64,000 nt of DNA from Micromonospora sp. WMMD961 (GCF_029626145.1 NZ_JARUBJ010000002.1:3197501-3261500); one strand, 5' to 3'; shown: positions 48,603 through 57,639, counted from the first letter of the stretch. Notes: generated by a model not told the origin, from the letters alone. Program-made: numbers and translations.

Positions 48603-48625
48603 CGTGGTAGCCGGGGCGTACCACG
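48603..48625. promoter_or_regulatory. Inverted repeat between kinase and oxidase operons
   Basis: CGTGGTA and TACCACG form a 7-bp inverted repeat with a 9-base spacer in the 144-bp divergent region. It is a candidate site for the response regulator, by symmetry and location only. Confidence 0.35.
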
Positions 48626-48702
48626 GACGCGGTATGAGCGGCGGGGCAAGTGTCTGCGGAGGCACGACGCTTTCCCGGCCCGTCGCCACGAGCATCGATC
48701 CC

Positions 48703-49695
48703 ATGACGTACCGCTTCTTCACCCCCATGCCGACGAGAGCGGCCACCGGCCGCACGGCGGCCGTCTACCAACAGCTGCGCGACGACTTTCTCGGGCCGTT
48801 GCCGACCTTCCAGGCGCTGTCGGCCGTGCCGGAGGTGCTGGCCGCGACCTGGGCGCTGATGCGGGAGGCGCTGCTGGCCGGGGACGCGTCCCGGGTCGAC
48901 CGTGAACTCGTCGCCGCGGCGGTGTCCCGCGCCAACCGCTGCCAGTTCTGCGTCGACGCTCACGTGCTGCTGCTGCACGCGTTGGGCGAACCGAAGCTCG
49001 CCGAGGCCGTCGCCCGGGGCGAGACGCCCCCCGAGCCGAGGCACGCCCAGCTCGTCCGCTGGGCGCAGGCGAGTCGCAGCCCCGGATCCGCCGACTGGAC
49101 CAACCCGTACGGCCCGGAGGTCACCGGCACCCTGCTCGCCTTCCACTTCATCAACCGGGTCGTCTCCGCGTTGCTCGACCCCGATCTGCTCCCCGGCGGT
49201 CTGCAACGTTCCCCACTGGTGCGCTCGGTCGGGGGCCGGCTCTACGCCAGGGCGGCCCGGGAGCCGAAGGAGCCCGGCGGAAGCCTCCCGCTGCTCGACG
49301 TCGACGTGACGGCGGCACCCCCCGCCTGGGCGGGGGACAGCCCGGTGGGGGTCGCCTACGCGTCGTTGCGGAACGCCGCCACCGGGGGCGGGGAGCTGCT
49401 GGGCGACGTGGCACGCCAGACCGTCACGGCCACCGTGCGCTGGGAGGACGGCCGGTTCCCGGGTCGGCCCGCGGACTGGGCCGTCGACCTGGTCCGGGAC
49501 GTGCCTGGCGAGGACCGCGTCGGGACGCGGATCGCGTTGCTGGCGGCGTTCGCACCCAGCGCGGTCAGCCAGGGTGACGTCGCACTCTGGCGGCTCTCCC
49601 ACCCGGCCGACGCCGACCTCGTGCGGTTGGTCGCCTACGGGGCGATCACGGCCACCGATCATGTCGCCCGGGCACTCGCCTCGGCGCACCTCTAG
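48703..49695 (+). CDS. Carboxymuconolactone decarboxylase/AhpD-like protein
   Basis: A 330-residue protein whose middle part (about residues 20-110) matches the AhpD/CMD helical fold with the redox motif CQFCVDAHV, a CxxC followed by His as in alkylhydroperoxidase AhpD. The C-terminal half repeats a looser CMD-like helical pattern without Cys. It is probably a thiol peroxidase or a reductase of peroxides. The ATG at 48703 begins the conserved TYRFFTPMPTRAATG. It is the first gene of a rightward set with a membrane protein and a multicopper oxidase, which suggests oxidative or copper stress handling. Confidence 0.78.
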   Translation: MTYRFFTPMPTRAATGRTAAVYQQLRDDFLGPLPTFQALSAVPEVLAATWALMREALLAGDASRVDRELVAAAVSRANRCQFCVDAHVLLLHALGEPKLAEAVARGETPPEPRHAQLVRWAQASRSPGSADWTNPYGPEVTGTLLAFHFINRVVSALLDPDLLPGGLQRSPLVRSVGGRLYARAAREPKEPGGSLPLLDVDVTAAPPAWAGDSPVGVAYASLRNAATGGGELLGDVARQTVTATVRWEDGRFPGRPADWAVDLVRDVPGEDRVGTRIALLAAFAPSAVSQGDVALWRLSHPADADLVRLVAYGAITATDHVARALASAHL

Positions 49696-49708
49696 GAGGT
49701 AACCCCCC

Positions 49709-50158
49709 GTGCGCAAGGCACTCGTCGTCATCACTGCGCTGTTGCTCGTCGCGTTCGCCCTGCAGTTCGTCTTCGCCGCCGTGGGCGGGTTCACGAAACC
49801 CACCGGCGACGACGCGTATGTGCTGCACAGCGTCAACGGCATGGTGGTCATCCCGATTCTTACCCTGCTCACCGCCCTGTTCGCCGCGCTGGCGAAGGCG
49901 CCGGGAAAGCTCATCGGACTGGCGATCCTGCCGATCGGCCTCGTCGTCCTCCAGCCGCTGATCGCCGTGTTGGCCGAGGCGTCCACCGACGCGTCGGGTG
50001 TCAGCACCCCGCTCGGCCTGACCATCGGTGGATTGCACGCGCTCAACGGAATCATCGCGGTGCACGTCGTGGTCGGCGTGCACCGGGGGGCGCGAAGGCT
50101 GGCCGGCCTGGTGCCGGCCGACGCCGGGGTGGCCGTCCGCGAAACGGAGCCGGCATGA
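49709..50158 (+). CDS. Four-helix membrane protein (DUF6220-like)
   Basis: A 149-residue integral membrane protein with four segments. Two carry a repeated H-x-x-N-G motif (VLHSVNGMVV and GLHALNGIIA), suggesting that the His residues face each other and could bind haem or a metal, as in small cytochrome-b561-like proteins (inference). The GTG start follows AGGAGGTAA, one of the strongest ribosome sites in the window. Its stop overlaps the oxidase ATG. Confidence 0.75.
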   Translation: MRKALVVITALLLVAFALQFVFAAVGGFTKPTGDDAYVLHSVNGMVVIPILTLLTALFAALAKAPGKLIGLAILPIGLVVLQPLIAVLAEASTDASGVSTPLGLTIGGLHALNGIIAVHVVVGVHRGARRLAGLVPADAGVAVRETEPA

Positions 50159-51894
50159 CCACCGGGTCGCTGCTCGTCGTCGACCTCGTGATCGCGGTCC
50201 TCGCGGCCGGTGCCTGGCTGGGTGGCGGCGCGGCGTCGGCCGCCCGACGTCGCCCGCTCGCGCTGGGGCTGGCGGCCGTCGCGCTGCTCGCCACGCTCGC
50301 CCGCGCGATCACGATCACCGCCCTCGCCCGCGCCGGTTGGTGGTTCGCCGCGGAGAAGGTCCTCATCGCCGCGCCCCTGTCGCTCGCGGCGGTGGGCGTC
50401 GCCGGCTCGCGGCTGCTGCGGGCCGCGGGTGACATCCGGGCCGTCGCGGTTCCGCTGCTCTTCGCCGGGTACGCCACCAGCAGCGCACTACTCGTGACGA
50501 TCCTGCACGGCTACCCGGCGTCGGCGGGGGCGGGGCTGCTCGCGCTCGCCGGGGTCGTCGCGGCGACGGTGATCTCGGGACGTGCTCTCGGCGCGCGCCC
50601 GTCCCGGGCGGTGTCGCGGCGCGCCCTCGTGGTGGCCGTCGCGGCGCTGGTGACCGGAACCGGGCTGACCGTCGCCCCGGGCGGCGCGCCCGTCGTACCG
50701 CATGACCATGGTTTTTCGGCGGCCCGGATCGCCGACGAACCGACCCGGCGGTTCACCCTGACCGCCGGGACCGCCACGGTGGACGCGGGCGGTCGGAACG
50801 TCGCCGCCTGGGCGTTCAACGGGCAGGTACCCGGACCGGAGTTGACCGCCACCGTCGGCGACGTCGTGGAGGTGACGCTGCGCAACCGGGACATCGGACG
50901 TGGCGTCACAGTGCACTGGCACGGGTACGACGTACCGAACGACCAGGACGGGGTGCCCGGGGTGACGCAGGCGGCGGTGCGGCCCGGGCAGGAGTTCGTC
51001 TACCGGTTCCGTGCCGATCAGGCCGGAACGTACTGGTACCACACGCACTCGGCTTCCGATGTCGGCGTGCGGATGGGTCTCTACGGTGTGCTGGTGGTGC
51101 GACCGGGGCCGGCGACCGGCCTCGACGTCACGGTGCCGGTGCACACCCTGGCGGGCCGCCCGTTGCCCGCGCCGAGAGTGCAGCAGGTCGCGGCCGGCGC
51201 GCCGGTGCGGTTACGGCTGATCAACACCGACAGCACGACGCACCGGTACGCCCTGGCCGGGACCGCGTTCCGGGTGGCCGCGATCGACGGCGTCGACGTG
51301 CGGCGCCCGACGCCACTGGTCGAGACCGCCGTTCTGATCCCGGCGGGGGGCCGCTACGACGTGGTCTTCGACGCGCCGGCGAGCCCGGTGGCGCTGTTCG
51401 TCGACGGCCGGGCGGTGTACTCGACCGGCCCGGTGTCGACCGCGACCGGCGCCTGGCCGGTGTTCGATCCGCTCGGCTACGGCGCGACCGCTGAGGTGCC
51501 GTGGTCCCGGTTCGACAAGTCGTTCACCCTCGTTCTCGATCGGGGCATCGACCTGCGCAGACTGCTGCCGCGGTACGCCCACACCGTGAACGGCGCGGCC
51601 GACCCGGACATCCCACCCCAGGTCGTACGCCGTGGCGACGTGGTGCTGTTCACGATCGTCAACCGGTCGCAGGTCGTGCACCCGTGGCACCTGCACGGCC
51701 ACCACGTGCTGGTGCTGAGCCGTGACGGAGAGCCGGCGGTCGGAAGCCCGCTGTGGCTGGACTCGTTCGACGTCCGTCCGGGTGAGGTGTGGAAGGTGGC
51801 GTTCCGGGCCGACAACCCGGGGATGTGGGCCAACCATTGCCACAACCTGGCGCACGCCGATGCCGGGATGACGCTGCATCTGATGTACTCGTGA
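50155..51894 (+). CDS. Membrane-anchored multicopper oxidase
   Basis: A 579-residue enzyme. Residues 1-165 form about five membrane segments, and residues 170-579 are a cupredoxin multicopper oxidase. All copper motifs are present: HWHG, WYHTHS, HPWHLHGHH and HCHNLAHADAGM, giving the T1 and trinuclear centres. It should couple oxidation of a substrate (metal ion or phenol) to reduction of oxygen outside the membrane. The N-terminal membrane module fused to the oxidase is less common than a simple signal peptide. It is ATGA-coupled to the four-helix protein, which may be its electron partner or anchor. Confidence 0.9.
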   Translation: MTTGSLLVVDLVIAVLAAGAWLGGGAASAARRRPLALGLAAVALLATLARAITITALARAGWWFAAEKVLIAAPLSLAAVGVAGSRLLRAAGDIRAVAVPLLFAGYATSSALLVTILHGYPASAGAGLLALAGVVAATVISGRALGARPSRAVSRRALVVAVAALVTGTGLTVAPGGAPVVPHDHGFSAARIADEPTRRFTLTAGTATVDAGGRNVAAWAFNGQVPGPELTATVGDVVEVTLRNRDIGRGVTVHWHGYDVPNDQDGVPGVTQAAVRPGQEFVYRFRADQAGTYWYHTHSASDVGVRMGLYGVLVVRPGPATGLDVTVPVHTLAGRPLPAPRVQQVAAGAPVRLRLINTDSTTHRYALAGTAFRVAAIDGVDVRRPTPLVETAVLIPAGGRYDVVFDAPASPVALFVDGRAVYSTGPVSTATGAWPVFDPLGYGATAEVPWSRFDKSFTLVLDRGIDLRRLLPRYAHTVNGAADPDIPPQVVRRGDVVLFTIVNRSQVVHPWHLHGHHVLVLSRDGEPAVGSPLWLDSFDVRPGEVWKVAFRADNPGMWANHCHNLAHADAGMTLHLMYS

Positions 51895-51919
51895 TCGCGG
51901 CTGCCGGTAGCTTTCTGGC

Positions 51920-52366
51920 ATGACTACTGAGGACACCTTCCGTTCGGTGGCGATCGAGCGCACCAGCCTGGGCAACTACGTCGTGCGGAATGTCCGTGGC
52001 GGGTCGCTGTCGTTGGGCACCGGCGAGGACGGCAGTTTCACGCCGGTGGAACTGCTGCTGGCTGCCATCGGCGGCTGCACCGCGGTGGACGTGGACCACA
52101 TCACCAGTCGTCGCGCCGAGCCGATCGAGTTCGCCGTCGCCGTCACGGGTGACAAGATCCGCGACGAGGCCGGCGGAAACCGGATGCGAAACCTGCGGGT
52201 CGAGTTCACCGTGACGTTCCCGGAGGGCGCGGACGGCGACCAGGCCCGTGCGGCGCTGCCCCGGTCGCTGCGGCAGTCGCACGATCGGTTGTGCACCGTC
52301 TCCCGCACCGTCGAGCTCGGCACTCCCGTCGTGATCGCCGAGGCGCCCGGGCCCACCGGAGACTGA
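51920..52366 (+). CDS. OsmC/Ohr-family peroxide-resistance protein
   Basis: A 148-residue OsmC-fold protein with both redox cysteines in place (IGGCTAVDV at about residue 52 and RLCTVSRTV at about 116) and the nearby TPVELLLAA helix. It reduces organic hydroperoxides or lipid-derived thiols. It lies 25 bases after the multicopper oxidase, and may be the last gene of that oxidative-stress set. Confidence 0.88.
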   Translation: MTTEDTFRSVAIERTSLGNYVVRNVRGGSLSLGTGEDGSFTPVELLLAAIGGCTAVDVDHITSRRAEPIEFAVAVTGDKIRDEAGGNRMRNLRVEFTVTFPEGADGDQARAALPRSLRQSHDRLCTVSRTVELGTPVVIAEAPGPTGD

Positions 52367-52423
52367 TCGTCGCTGACCACGGCTACTCAGGTCCGTGCGG
52401 TTCGTTCGGGCGAGGATGACGAC

Positions 52424-53506
52424 ATGCGTCGACTGCTGGTGCCACTGCTGATCGTCCTCGCCGCGGCGGTGGCGTGTGCCGACCCGAACGCCCGGCCGGG
52501 GCAGCCGGACGCGACGGTGGCGGAGCCGGTGCCCACCGAACTGCTGGCCGACGGCAGCGTCCCCTGGGCCGACCTGAAGATCACCGACGAGGACCTCAAC
52601 GGCCGCCCCGCCGAGCCGAGGAGGCCGGCCAGCGGCAGTGAGCCGTGCCGTGCGCAGCAGCTGACCGGCCGGCTCACCAGCTGGACCCGGCCGGGCACCG
52701 GCGGTGAGAAGCCTCGCGGCTTCGACGCCGCCATCGGCAAGCTCATCGGCGAAGTGGACGTGCGGAACGCGTCGAAGAAGGAGTGCACGCTGCAGGGCGA
52801 GGTGCCCACCAGGATGCTCGTCGGCGGCCGCGAGGTCCCGATGCTCTACACCCATGGCATCGACGTGGAGGGCCGCTCCCGGGTGGTTGCCGTGCCGGCC
52901 GGTGGCCACGCGAGCCTGCGCGTGGACTGGTCCGGGCCGTTCTGCCAACCCCTCGGGCCGTTGGAGCTCGCGATCGAGCTGCCGCACGACGGGGGCACCC
53001 TGCGCGCGCCGGTCACCGCCGATGAGCGCCCGGGCTGTCCGCAGGGGGAGGGGGTCAACCCGAGCGCCCGGGCGACGTTGTCCGCCAGTGGGTTCACCGA
53101 GCCGGTGGCGGTGTCGGAGCCCCCGTCCTCGCCGCTCGACCAGCTCACCGTCGCCGTTCAGGGGCCGCCAACCGCCGCCGCCGGGTCGCGGGTCTCCTTC
53201 CGGGTGACGCTCGGCAACCCGACCGACGGTCCCCTCGCGTTGGACCCCTGCCCGGCCTACCTGATGGAACGGTTCTCGCTCGGCGACGCGACGAACGACG
53301 CGGTGAACTCGTCCCAGCTGTACCGGCTGAACTGCCGCCCCCGCACGCGGATCCCGGCCGGCGGCAGCGCGGTGTTCGAGATGGTCGCAGAGGTGCCGGC
53401 CTCGATGCGGGCTGGGCGCGAGCTGACGGTGACGTGGAAGTTCTATCTGCCGCACTACGTGCAGCGCGGCGGCCAGTTCGGGGTGCTCACCCTCACTGTC
53501 GGCTGA
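52424..53506 (+). CDS. Secreted protein, probable lipoprotein
   Basis: A 360-residue exported protein: a signal peptide of about 18 residues ending in AAAVACAD, a weak lipobox with Cys18. Two beta-rich domains follow, at about 60-200 and 220-358, each resembling DUF4232-type immunoglobulin-like folds (ASKKECTLQGEVP; RVTLGNPTDGPLALDPCPAYL). The cysteines are spaced as in disulfide-bonded extracellular proteins. The function is unknown. Confidence 0.75.
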   Translation: MRRLLVPLLIVLAAAVACADPNARPGQPDATVAEPVPTELLADGSVPWADLKITDEDLNGRPAEPRRPASGSEPCRAQQLTGRLTSWTRPGTGGEKPRGFDAAIGKLIGEVDVRNASKKECTLQGEVPTRMLVGGREVPMLYTHGIDVEGRSRVVAVPAGGHASLRVDWSGPFCQPLGPLELAIELPHDGGTLRAPVTADERPGCPQGEGVNPSARATLSASGFTEPVAVSEPPSSPLDQLTVAVQGPPTAAAGSRVSFRVTLGNPTDGPLALDPCPAYLMERFSLGDATNDAVNSSQLYRLNCRPRTRIPAGGSAVFEMVAEVPASMRAGRELTVTWKFYLPHYVQRGGQFGVLTLTVG

Positions 53507-53582
53507 GGAGCGTCGTTCCGGGTCGGCCGCAGCGGGAAAGTCGACGGTCAGCGAGAAGCGGGCATAGATGTTGTTGATGGTA

Positions 53583-53596
53583 TGGGAGCGCTCCCG
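53583..53596. promoter_or_regulatory. CebR/LacI-type operator
   Basis: TGGGAGCGCTCCCG contains the perfect palindrome GGGAGCGCTCCC and differs by one base from the well-known actinomycete CebR operator TGGGAGCGCTCCCA. It lies about 100 bases before the GH62 gene, so the gene is probably repressed until cello-oligosaccharides appear. Confidence 0.8.
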
Positions 53597-53692
53597 TAAC
53601 ATACCCGACGCGGCCTGTTAACGCTCACAATCAGTCACTGAGCAGCGACCACCACCACCGGGTAGGCCGCCGTCCCGCGAGGAGGGTGCAAT

Positions 53693-55093
53693 ATGACCAG
53701 ATCCAGAGCCACCAATGCCGGTCTGGTTGTGGCCGGCGTCGGTTTACTGGTGTCGTCGACAGTCGTCGCCGCGCTGCCGGCCGGCGCCGCGGCCGAGGGT
53801 TGTTCGGTGAACTACGCGGTGTCGTCGCAGTGGCAGGGCGGTTTCGGTGCCAACGTGGCGATCACCAACCTGGGTGATCCGCTGACCAGTTGGACGTTGA
53901 CGTGGTCCTACGGCGCCGGGCAGACGGTGACGCAGGCGTGGAACACCACGTTGACGCAGAGCGGGTCGGCGGTGACGGCGAGGAACGTGAGCTACAACGG
54001 CGCGGTCCCGACCAACGGCTCGGTGTCGTTCGGTTTCAACGGCTCGTGGACGGGCAGCAACCCGGCGCCGACGAGCTTCGCTCTCAACGGTGTCACATGT
54101 ACCGGTGGCACGACGCCGACCACGCCGCCGCCGACGACTCCGCCGCCCACCGACCCGCCGCCGACGACTCCGCCGCCGACCAACACCTGTGACCTGCCGT
54201 CGTCGTACCGGTGGTCGTCGACTGGTGCGTTGGCGCAGCCGAGGTCGGGTTGGGTGTCGTTGAAGGACTTCACCGTCGCCCCGTACAACGGTCAGCAGCT
54301 CGTGTACGCCACCACGCACGACTTCGGGACCAGGTGGGGTTCGATGAACTTCGGCCTGTTCACGAACTACTCGCAGATGGCTTCGGCCAGTCAGAACGCG
54401 ATGAATTCGGGGACTGTCGCGCCGTCGTTGTTCTATTTCGCGCCGCGTAACATCTGGGTGTTGGCGTATCAGTGGGGTGGGCCGGCGTTCTCGTACCGGA
54501 CCTCGACTGATCCGACGAACCCGAATGGTTGGTCGTCGCCGCAGACGTTGTTCAGTGGCAGTATCTCCAACTCGGGTACCGGTCCGATCGATCAGGCGGT
54601 GATCGGTGACGACCAGAACATGTATCTGTTCTTCGCCGGGGACAACGGTCGGATCTACCGGGCGAGCATGCCGATCGGGAACTTCCCGGGCAGCTTCGGG
54701 TCGAACTACACGACGATCATGACCGACACCACGAACAACCTGTTCGAGGCGGTGCAGGTGTACAAGCTGCAGGGGTTGAACAAGTACCTGATGATCGTGG
54801 AGGCGATCGGGTCGCAGGGCCGGTACTTCCGGTCGTTCACGGCGAGCAGCCTGGGTGGGTCGTGGACGCCGCAGGCCACCAGTGAGAGCAACCCGTTCGC
54901 GGGCAAGGCCAACAGTGGTGCGACCTGGACCAACGACATCAGCCACGGTGAGCTGCTGCGCACCAGCGCGGACCAGACGATGACCGTGAACGCCTGCAAT
55001 CTGCAACTGCTCTACCAGGGTCGTTCCCCCAGCTCCGGCGGTGACTACGGTCTGTTGCCGTACCGGCCGGGTCTGTTGACCCTGCAGCGCTGA
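53693..55093 (+). CDS. Secreted GH62 alpha-L-arabinofuranosidase with CBM2
   Basis: A 466-residue exported enzyme that removes arabinose side chains from arabinoxylan. Signal peptide of about 35 residues (ending AGAAAEG), then a CBM2-type cellulose-binding module at about 36-138 with boundary Cys (EGCSVNY and GVTCTGG), a Thr/Pro linker at about 139-163, and a GH62 beta-propeller at about 164-466 (LKDFTVAPYNG, WGSMNFGLFTNYS, IDQAVIGDDQNMYLFF, NLFEAVQVYK). The ATG follows CGAGGAGGGTGCAAT. The CebR-like operator upstream ties it to cellulose/xylan use, as does the GH11 gene at the window end. Confidence 0.94.
   Translation: MTRSRATNAGLVVAGVGLLVSSTVVAALPAGAAAEGCSVNYAVSSQWQGGFGANVAITNLGDPLTSWTLTWSYGAGQTVTQAWNTTLTQSGSAVTARNVSYNGAVPTNGSVSFGFNGSWTGSNPAPTSFALNGVTCTGGTTPTTPPPTTPPPTDPPPTTPPPTNTCDLPSSYRWSSTGALAQPRSGWVSLKDFTVAPYNGQQLVYATTHDFGTRWGSMNFGLFTNYSQMASASQNAMNSGTVAPSLFYFAPRNIWVLAYQWGGPAFSYRTSTDPTNPNGWSSPQTLFSGSISNSGTGPIDQAVIGDDQNMYLFFAGDNGRIYRASMPIGNFPGSFGSNYTTIMTDTTNNLFEAVQVYKLQGLNKYLMIVEAIGSQGRYFRSFTASSLGGSWTPQATSESNPFAGKANSGATWTNDISHGELLRTSADQTMTVNACNLQLLYQGRSPSSGGDYGLLPYRPGLLTLQR
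54109..54186 (+). repeat. Thr/Pro linker repeat
   Basis: A repeated ACGCCGCCGCCGAC-like sequence encodes the TTPPPTTPPPTDPPP-type linker between CBM2 and GH62. Confidence 0.8.
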
Positions 55094-55133
55094 GCCGGGC
55101 CTGGTGACAGTGCGACGCTGATCCGTGGAAGGC

Positions 55134-55164
55134 GGGCCCGCGACGGACACTCCGTCGCGGGCCC
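55134..55164 (+). terminator. Hairpin terminator after GH62
   Basis: A perfect 14-bp stem (GGGCCCGCGACGGA pairing with TCCGTCGCGGGCCC) closes a 3-base loop, about 40 bases after the stop. Confidence 0.85.
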
Positions 55165-55300
55165 ACCCGAGCCGCGCCCAAGGCCGAGCCGGCCACCGAG
55201 CCGGAATCGACACGCGGTGTCCAGGCGGCCGCACGGGGGGCGAGTTTGGGATGATGCGCCGGTCGATCCACCTGCATCACCCGACTCGAAGGGACCCACG

Positions 55301-55918
55301 ATGGCGAAGGTCATCTCCACGTTGTTCATCGCGGCCGACGGCGTGGCGGAAATCGATCCCGACTGGCACTTCCCGTACTTCGACGAGAACATGGGGCGCG
55401 CGGTCACCGAGGACTACGAAGCCGCCGACGTGCTGCTGATCGGCCGCGAGACCTACGACAGCTTCGCCGGCGCCTGGCCCGACCGCGAGGCCGCCGGTGG
55501 GGAGGACGCGCCGTTCGCCAAGCAGATCGGGGACCTCCGCAAGGTCGTCGTCTCGCGCCAGGCGTTGGACTTCTCCTGGCGCAACTCCGAGTTGATCCAG
55601 GGCGACCTCGTCGACGCCGTCACCGCGCTCAAGACCGATGCCGGTGTCCGCGGCATCCTCATTCCCGGTTCGATCTCGGTGGTGCAGCAACTGCTCGCCG
55701 CGGGGCTGGTCGACGAGTTGCGCCTGCTGGTGCACCCGGTTGCGGCCCGCAAGGGCCGCAAACTGTTCGACGAGGGCGATCCGGCGTACCACCTGCGCGT
55801 GGTGGCGACGGAGGCGTTCCCGACGGGTGTGCTGCGCGTGATCTACGCGCCGGCCGATGCCCCGACCCCGGCCGGCTACGACGACGTCAAGGGCCAGGTG
55901 CCCGAAGGAACTAGCTAG
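55301..55918 (+). CDS. DHFR/RibD-like reductase family protein
   Basis: A 205-residue protein of the dihydrofolate reductase-like (RibD C-terminal) fold: AKVISTLFIAADGV at the start, ADVLLIGRETYDSF, RKVVVSRQ, GILIPGSISVVQQLLAAGLVDEL and LLVHPVAARKGRKLF. Such stand-alone proteins are NADPH-binding reductases of unknown substrate. The ATG follows GAAGGGACCCACG. It is convergent with the TetR gene (16-base gap). Confidence 0.88.
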   Translation: MAKVISTLFIAADGVAEIDPDWHFPYFDENMGRAVTEDYEAADVLLIGRETYDSFAGAWPDREAAGGEDAPFAKQIGDLRKVVVSRQALDFSWRNSELIQGDLVDAVTALKTDAGVRGILIPGSISVVQQLLAAGLVDELRLLVHPVAARKGRKLFDEGDPAYHLRVVATEAFPTGVLRVIYAPADAPTPAGYDDVKGQVPEGTS

Positions 55919-55934
55919 GCCGAGTGTGAGCGAC

Positions 55935-56522
55935 TCAGTCGTCGCTCATGTCGGGCTTGCTCGCGGTCGTCGTGAGGGCGAGCGCGTCCAGGAAGTCGTC
56001 GAAGGCGCGGTCGGCGCGTGGTGTGTCGCCGGTGGCCTCGATGTCCGTTATGAGGCCGCGGATCACGGCCAGCACGAGGGTGGCGAGCTCGGGGCGGCCG
56101 ATAGTGCGCAGGCCGTCCTCGAGCGGCTGCAGCCAGTCGGTAGTGGCCTCGCGCCGGAAGTTCGGCCACAACTGCTGTTCGGCGTCCTGGCGGAGTCTAC
56201 CGAACATGCTGAGGTAGGGACGCCGCTCGGGGCCGGTCATGGCCTGCCACATGCGGCGCAGTGTGGTCAGGTAAGGCTCGTCCGACCTGGGGGTCAACAG
56301 GTCGCCGTAGAACTCGCGTTGACGCTGCCGCGCCCGGCGCAGGGTCTCGCGCAGCAGCGCGTCGCGCGTCCCGAAGTGGTAGATCAGCATTCGGGAGGAA
56401 ACGCCCGACGCCTTCACGAACGGTTCGAGACGGTCGGGGAGGCCGTGGGCGAGCGCGTGGTCGACGCAGGCGTCGAGGATGCGGTCGCGGATCTCGGGTT
56501 GTTGGTGACGTCCCACCACCAT
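55935..56522 (-). CDS. TetR-family repressor (hydrolase unit)
   Basis: A 195-residue regulator. Helix-turn-helix at about residues 10-60 (IRDRILDACVDHALAHGL... SGVSSRMLIYHFGTRDALL), followed by an all-helical ligand domain. It is divergent from the alpha/beta-hydrolase gene 60 bases away, which is the usual arrangement for a local repressor. Residues near the recognition helix are slightly atypical (Lys-Ala-Ser-Gly-Val-Ser-Ser). Confidence 0.88.
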   Translation of the reverse strand: MVVGRHQQPEIRDRILDACVDHALAHGLPDRLEPFVKASGVSSRMLIYHFGTRDALLRETLRRARQRQREFYGDLLTPRSDEPYLTTLRRMWQAMTGPERRPYLSMFGRLRQDAEQQLWPNFRREATTDWLQPLEDGLRTIGRPELATLVLAVIRGLITDIEATGDTPRADRAFDDFLDALALTTTASKPDMSDD

Positions 56523-56530
56523 ACTTTTTC

Positions 56531-56548
56531 ACGTAACTGGCGGTACGT
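56531..56548. promoter_or_regulatory. Candidate TetR operator
   Basis: ACGTA and TACGT form an inverted repeat with an 8-base spacer in the 60-bp divergent gap between the repressor and hydrolase genes. Confidence 0.35.
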
Positions 56549-56582
56549 CTAACGTTGATCCCAGCCGAAGAAGGAGGCAGAG

Positions 56583-57281
56583 ATGCGAGTGGTATTCGTG
56601 CACGGTGCGTGTGTCCGGGACGGCGCCTGGTGGTGGCACCCGACCGCCGAAGCACTGCGCGAGCGTGGCATCAGCAGCGTCGCGCCGTCGTTGCCGAGCT
56701 GCGGTGAGGGCGACCGGCCCGCCGGTCCGAACGGTCCCGGCCTGCCGGAGGACGTCGCGGCGGTGCGGGCGGTGCTGGCCGCCGGCGATGAGCCGACGGT
56801 GGTCGTGGGACACAGCTATGGCGGGATCGTCGCGGCCGAGGCCGCCGCGGGCGTCGCAGCGATGAGGCACATGGTTTTCGTGTCGAGCTACCTGCCCGAG
56901 CCGGGCGAGTCGCTGTCCACCTTCGGGGCTCCGGAACCGCCGCCGTTCCTCGACTTCGACCCCGAGGGCGGCACATTCGGCGCGGTACCGCAGTTGTTCG
57001 CCGACACCTTCATGCAGGACTGCCCGCCCGACATCGTCCGCGAGGGTGCGGCTCGCCTGATCCGGCAGACGGTCGCCGTAACCCAGCAGCCGGTGCGGCA
57101 GGTGGCGTGGCACGACCTGCCCACAACGTACGTGGTGTGCGCCGAGGATCGCGGCACTCCCGCGTCGGCGCAGCGCGAGTTCGCCCGCCGCGCCGACAAG
57201 GTCGTCGAACTGCCGACAGGCCACCACCCGTTCCTGTCCAAGCCGCAGGCCGTCGCCGACATCGTGACCGGGCTTTCATGA
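56583..57281 (+). CDS. Alpha/beta hydrolase
   Basis: A 232-residue hydrolase of the EST/hydroxynitrile-lyase-like group: VFVHGACVRDGAWWW oxyanion region, nucleophile Ser in VVGHSYGG (about residue 80), acid in VVCAEDRGTP and His in PTGHHPFLSKP. The ATG follows GAAGGAGGCAGAG. ATGA overlap with a SnoaL-like gene suggests a two-gene transcript controlled by the divergent TetR. Confidence 0.9.
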   Translation: MRVVFVHGACVRDGAWWWHPTAEALRERGISSVAPSLPSCGEGDRPAGPNGPGLPEDVAAVRAVLAAGDEPTVVVGHSYGGIVAAEAAAGVAAMRHMVFVSSYLPEPGESLSTFGAPEPPPFLDFDPEGGTFGAVPQLFADTFMQDCPPDIVREGAARLIRQTVAVTQQPVRQVAWHDLPTTYVVCAEDRGTPASAQREFARRADKVVELPTGHHPFLSKPQAVADIVTGLS

Positions 57282-57622
57282 CCAGGGCGCCGCAGCTGGT
57301 GCGGCGCATGTACGCCGCCTACAACCGCCGCGACGCCGACGGCCTGCTCGCCCTGCTGACCGACGACGTCGACTGGCCGGACGGTGATGCCAGACTGCAC
57401 GGCAAGGATGCGCTCCGCCGCTACTGGCTTGAGCAGTGGACCCGGGTCCACACCCACGACGAGCCCAGCGAGCCGGTCGAGCTGGGTGAAGGGCGCATCG
57501 CGGTCCGTGTCGACCAGACGGTCCGTACGCCGGACGGGTCGCCCGTATCGACGGCGCGCTTCGTCCATCTGTTCCGGATCCGGGATGGACTGGTCGCCCG
57601 AATGGACATCGAAACAGCTTAG
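57278..57622 (+). CDS. SnoaL/NTF2-like protein
   Basis: A 114-residue protein with the cone-shaped NTF2-like pattern: LVRRMYAAYNRRDADGLLALLTDDVDW, a middle part with GKDALRRYWLEQW, and FVHLFRIRDGLVARMDIE at the end. Members are small-molecule isomerases/hydrolases or binding proteins. It starts within the hydrolase stop (ATGA) and shares its transcript. Confidence 0.85.
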   Translation: MTRAPQLVRRMYAAYNRRDADGLLALLTDDVDWPDGDARLHGKDALRRYWLEQWTRVHTHDEPSEPVELGEGRIAVRVDQTVRTPDGSPVSTARFVHLFRIRDGLVARMDIETA

Positions 57623-57639
57623 GGAGCGACTCGTCCGGG

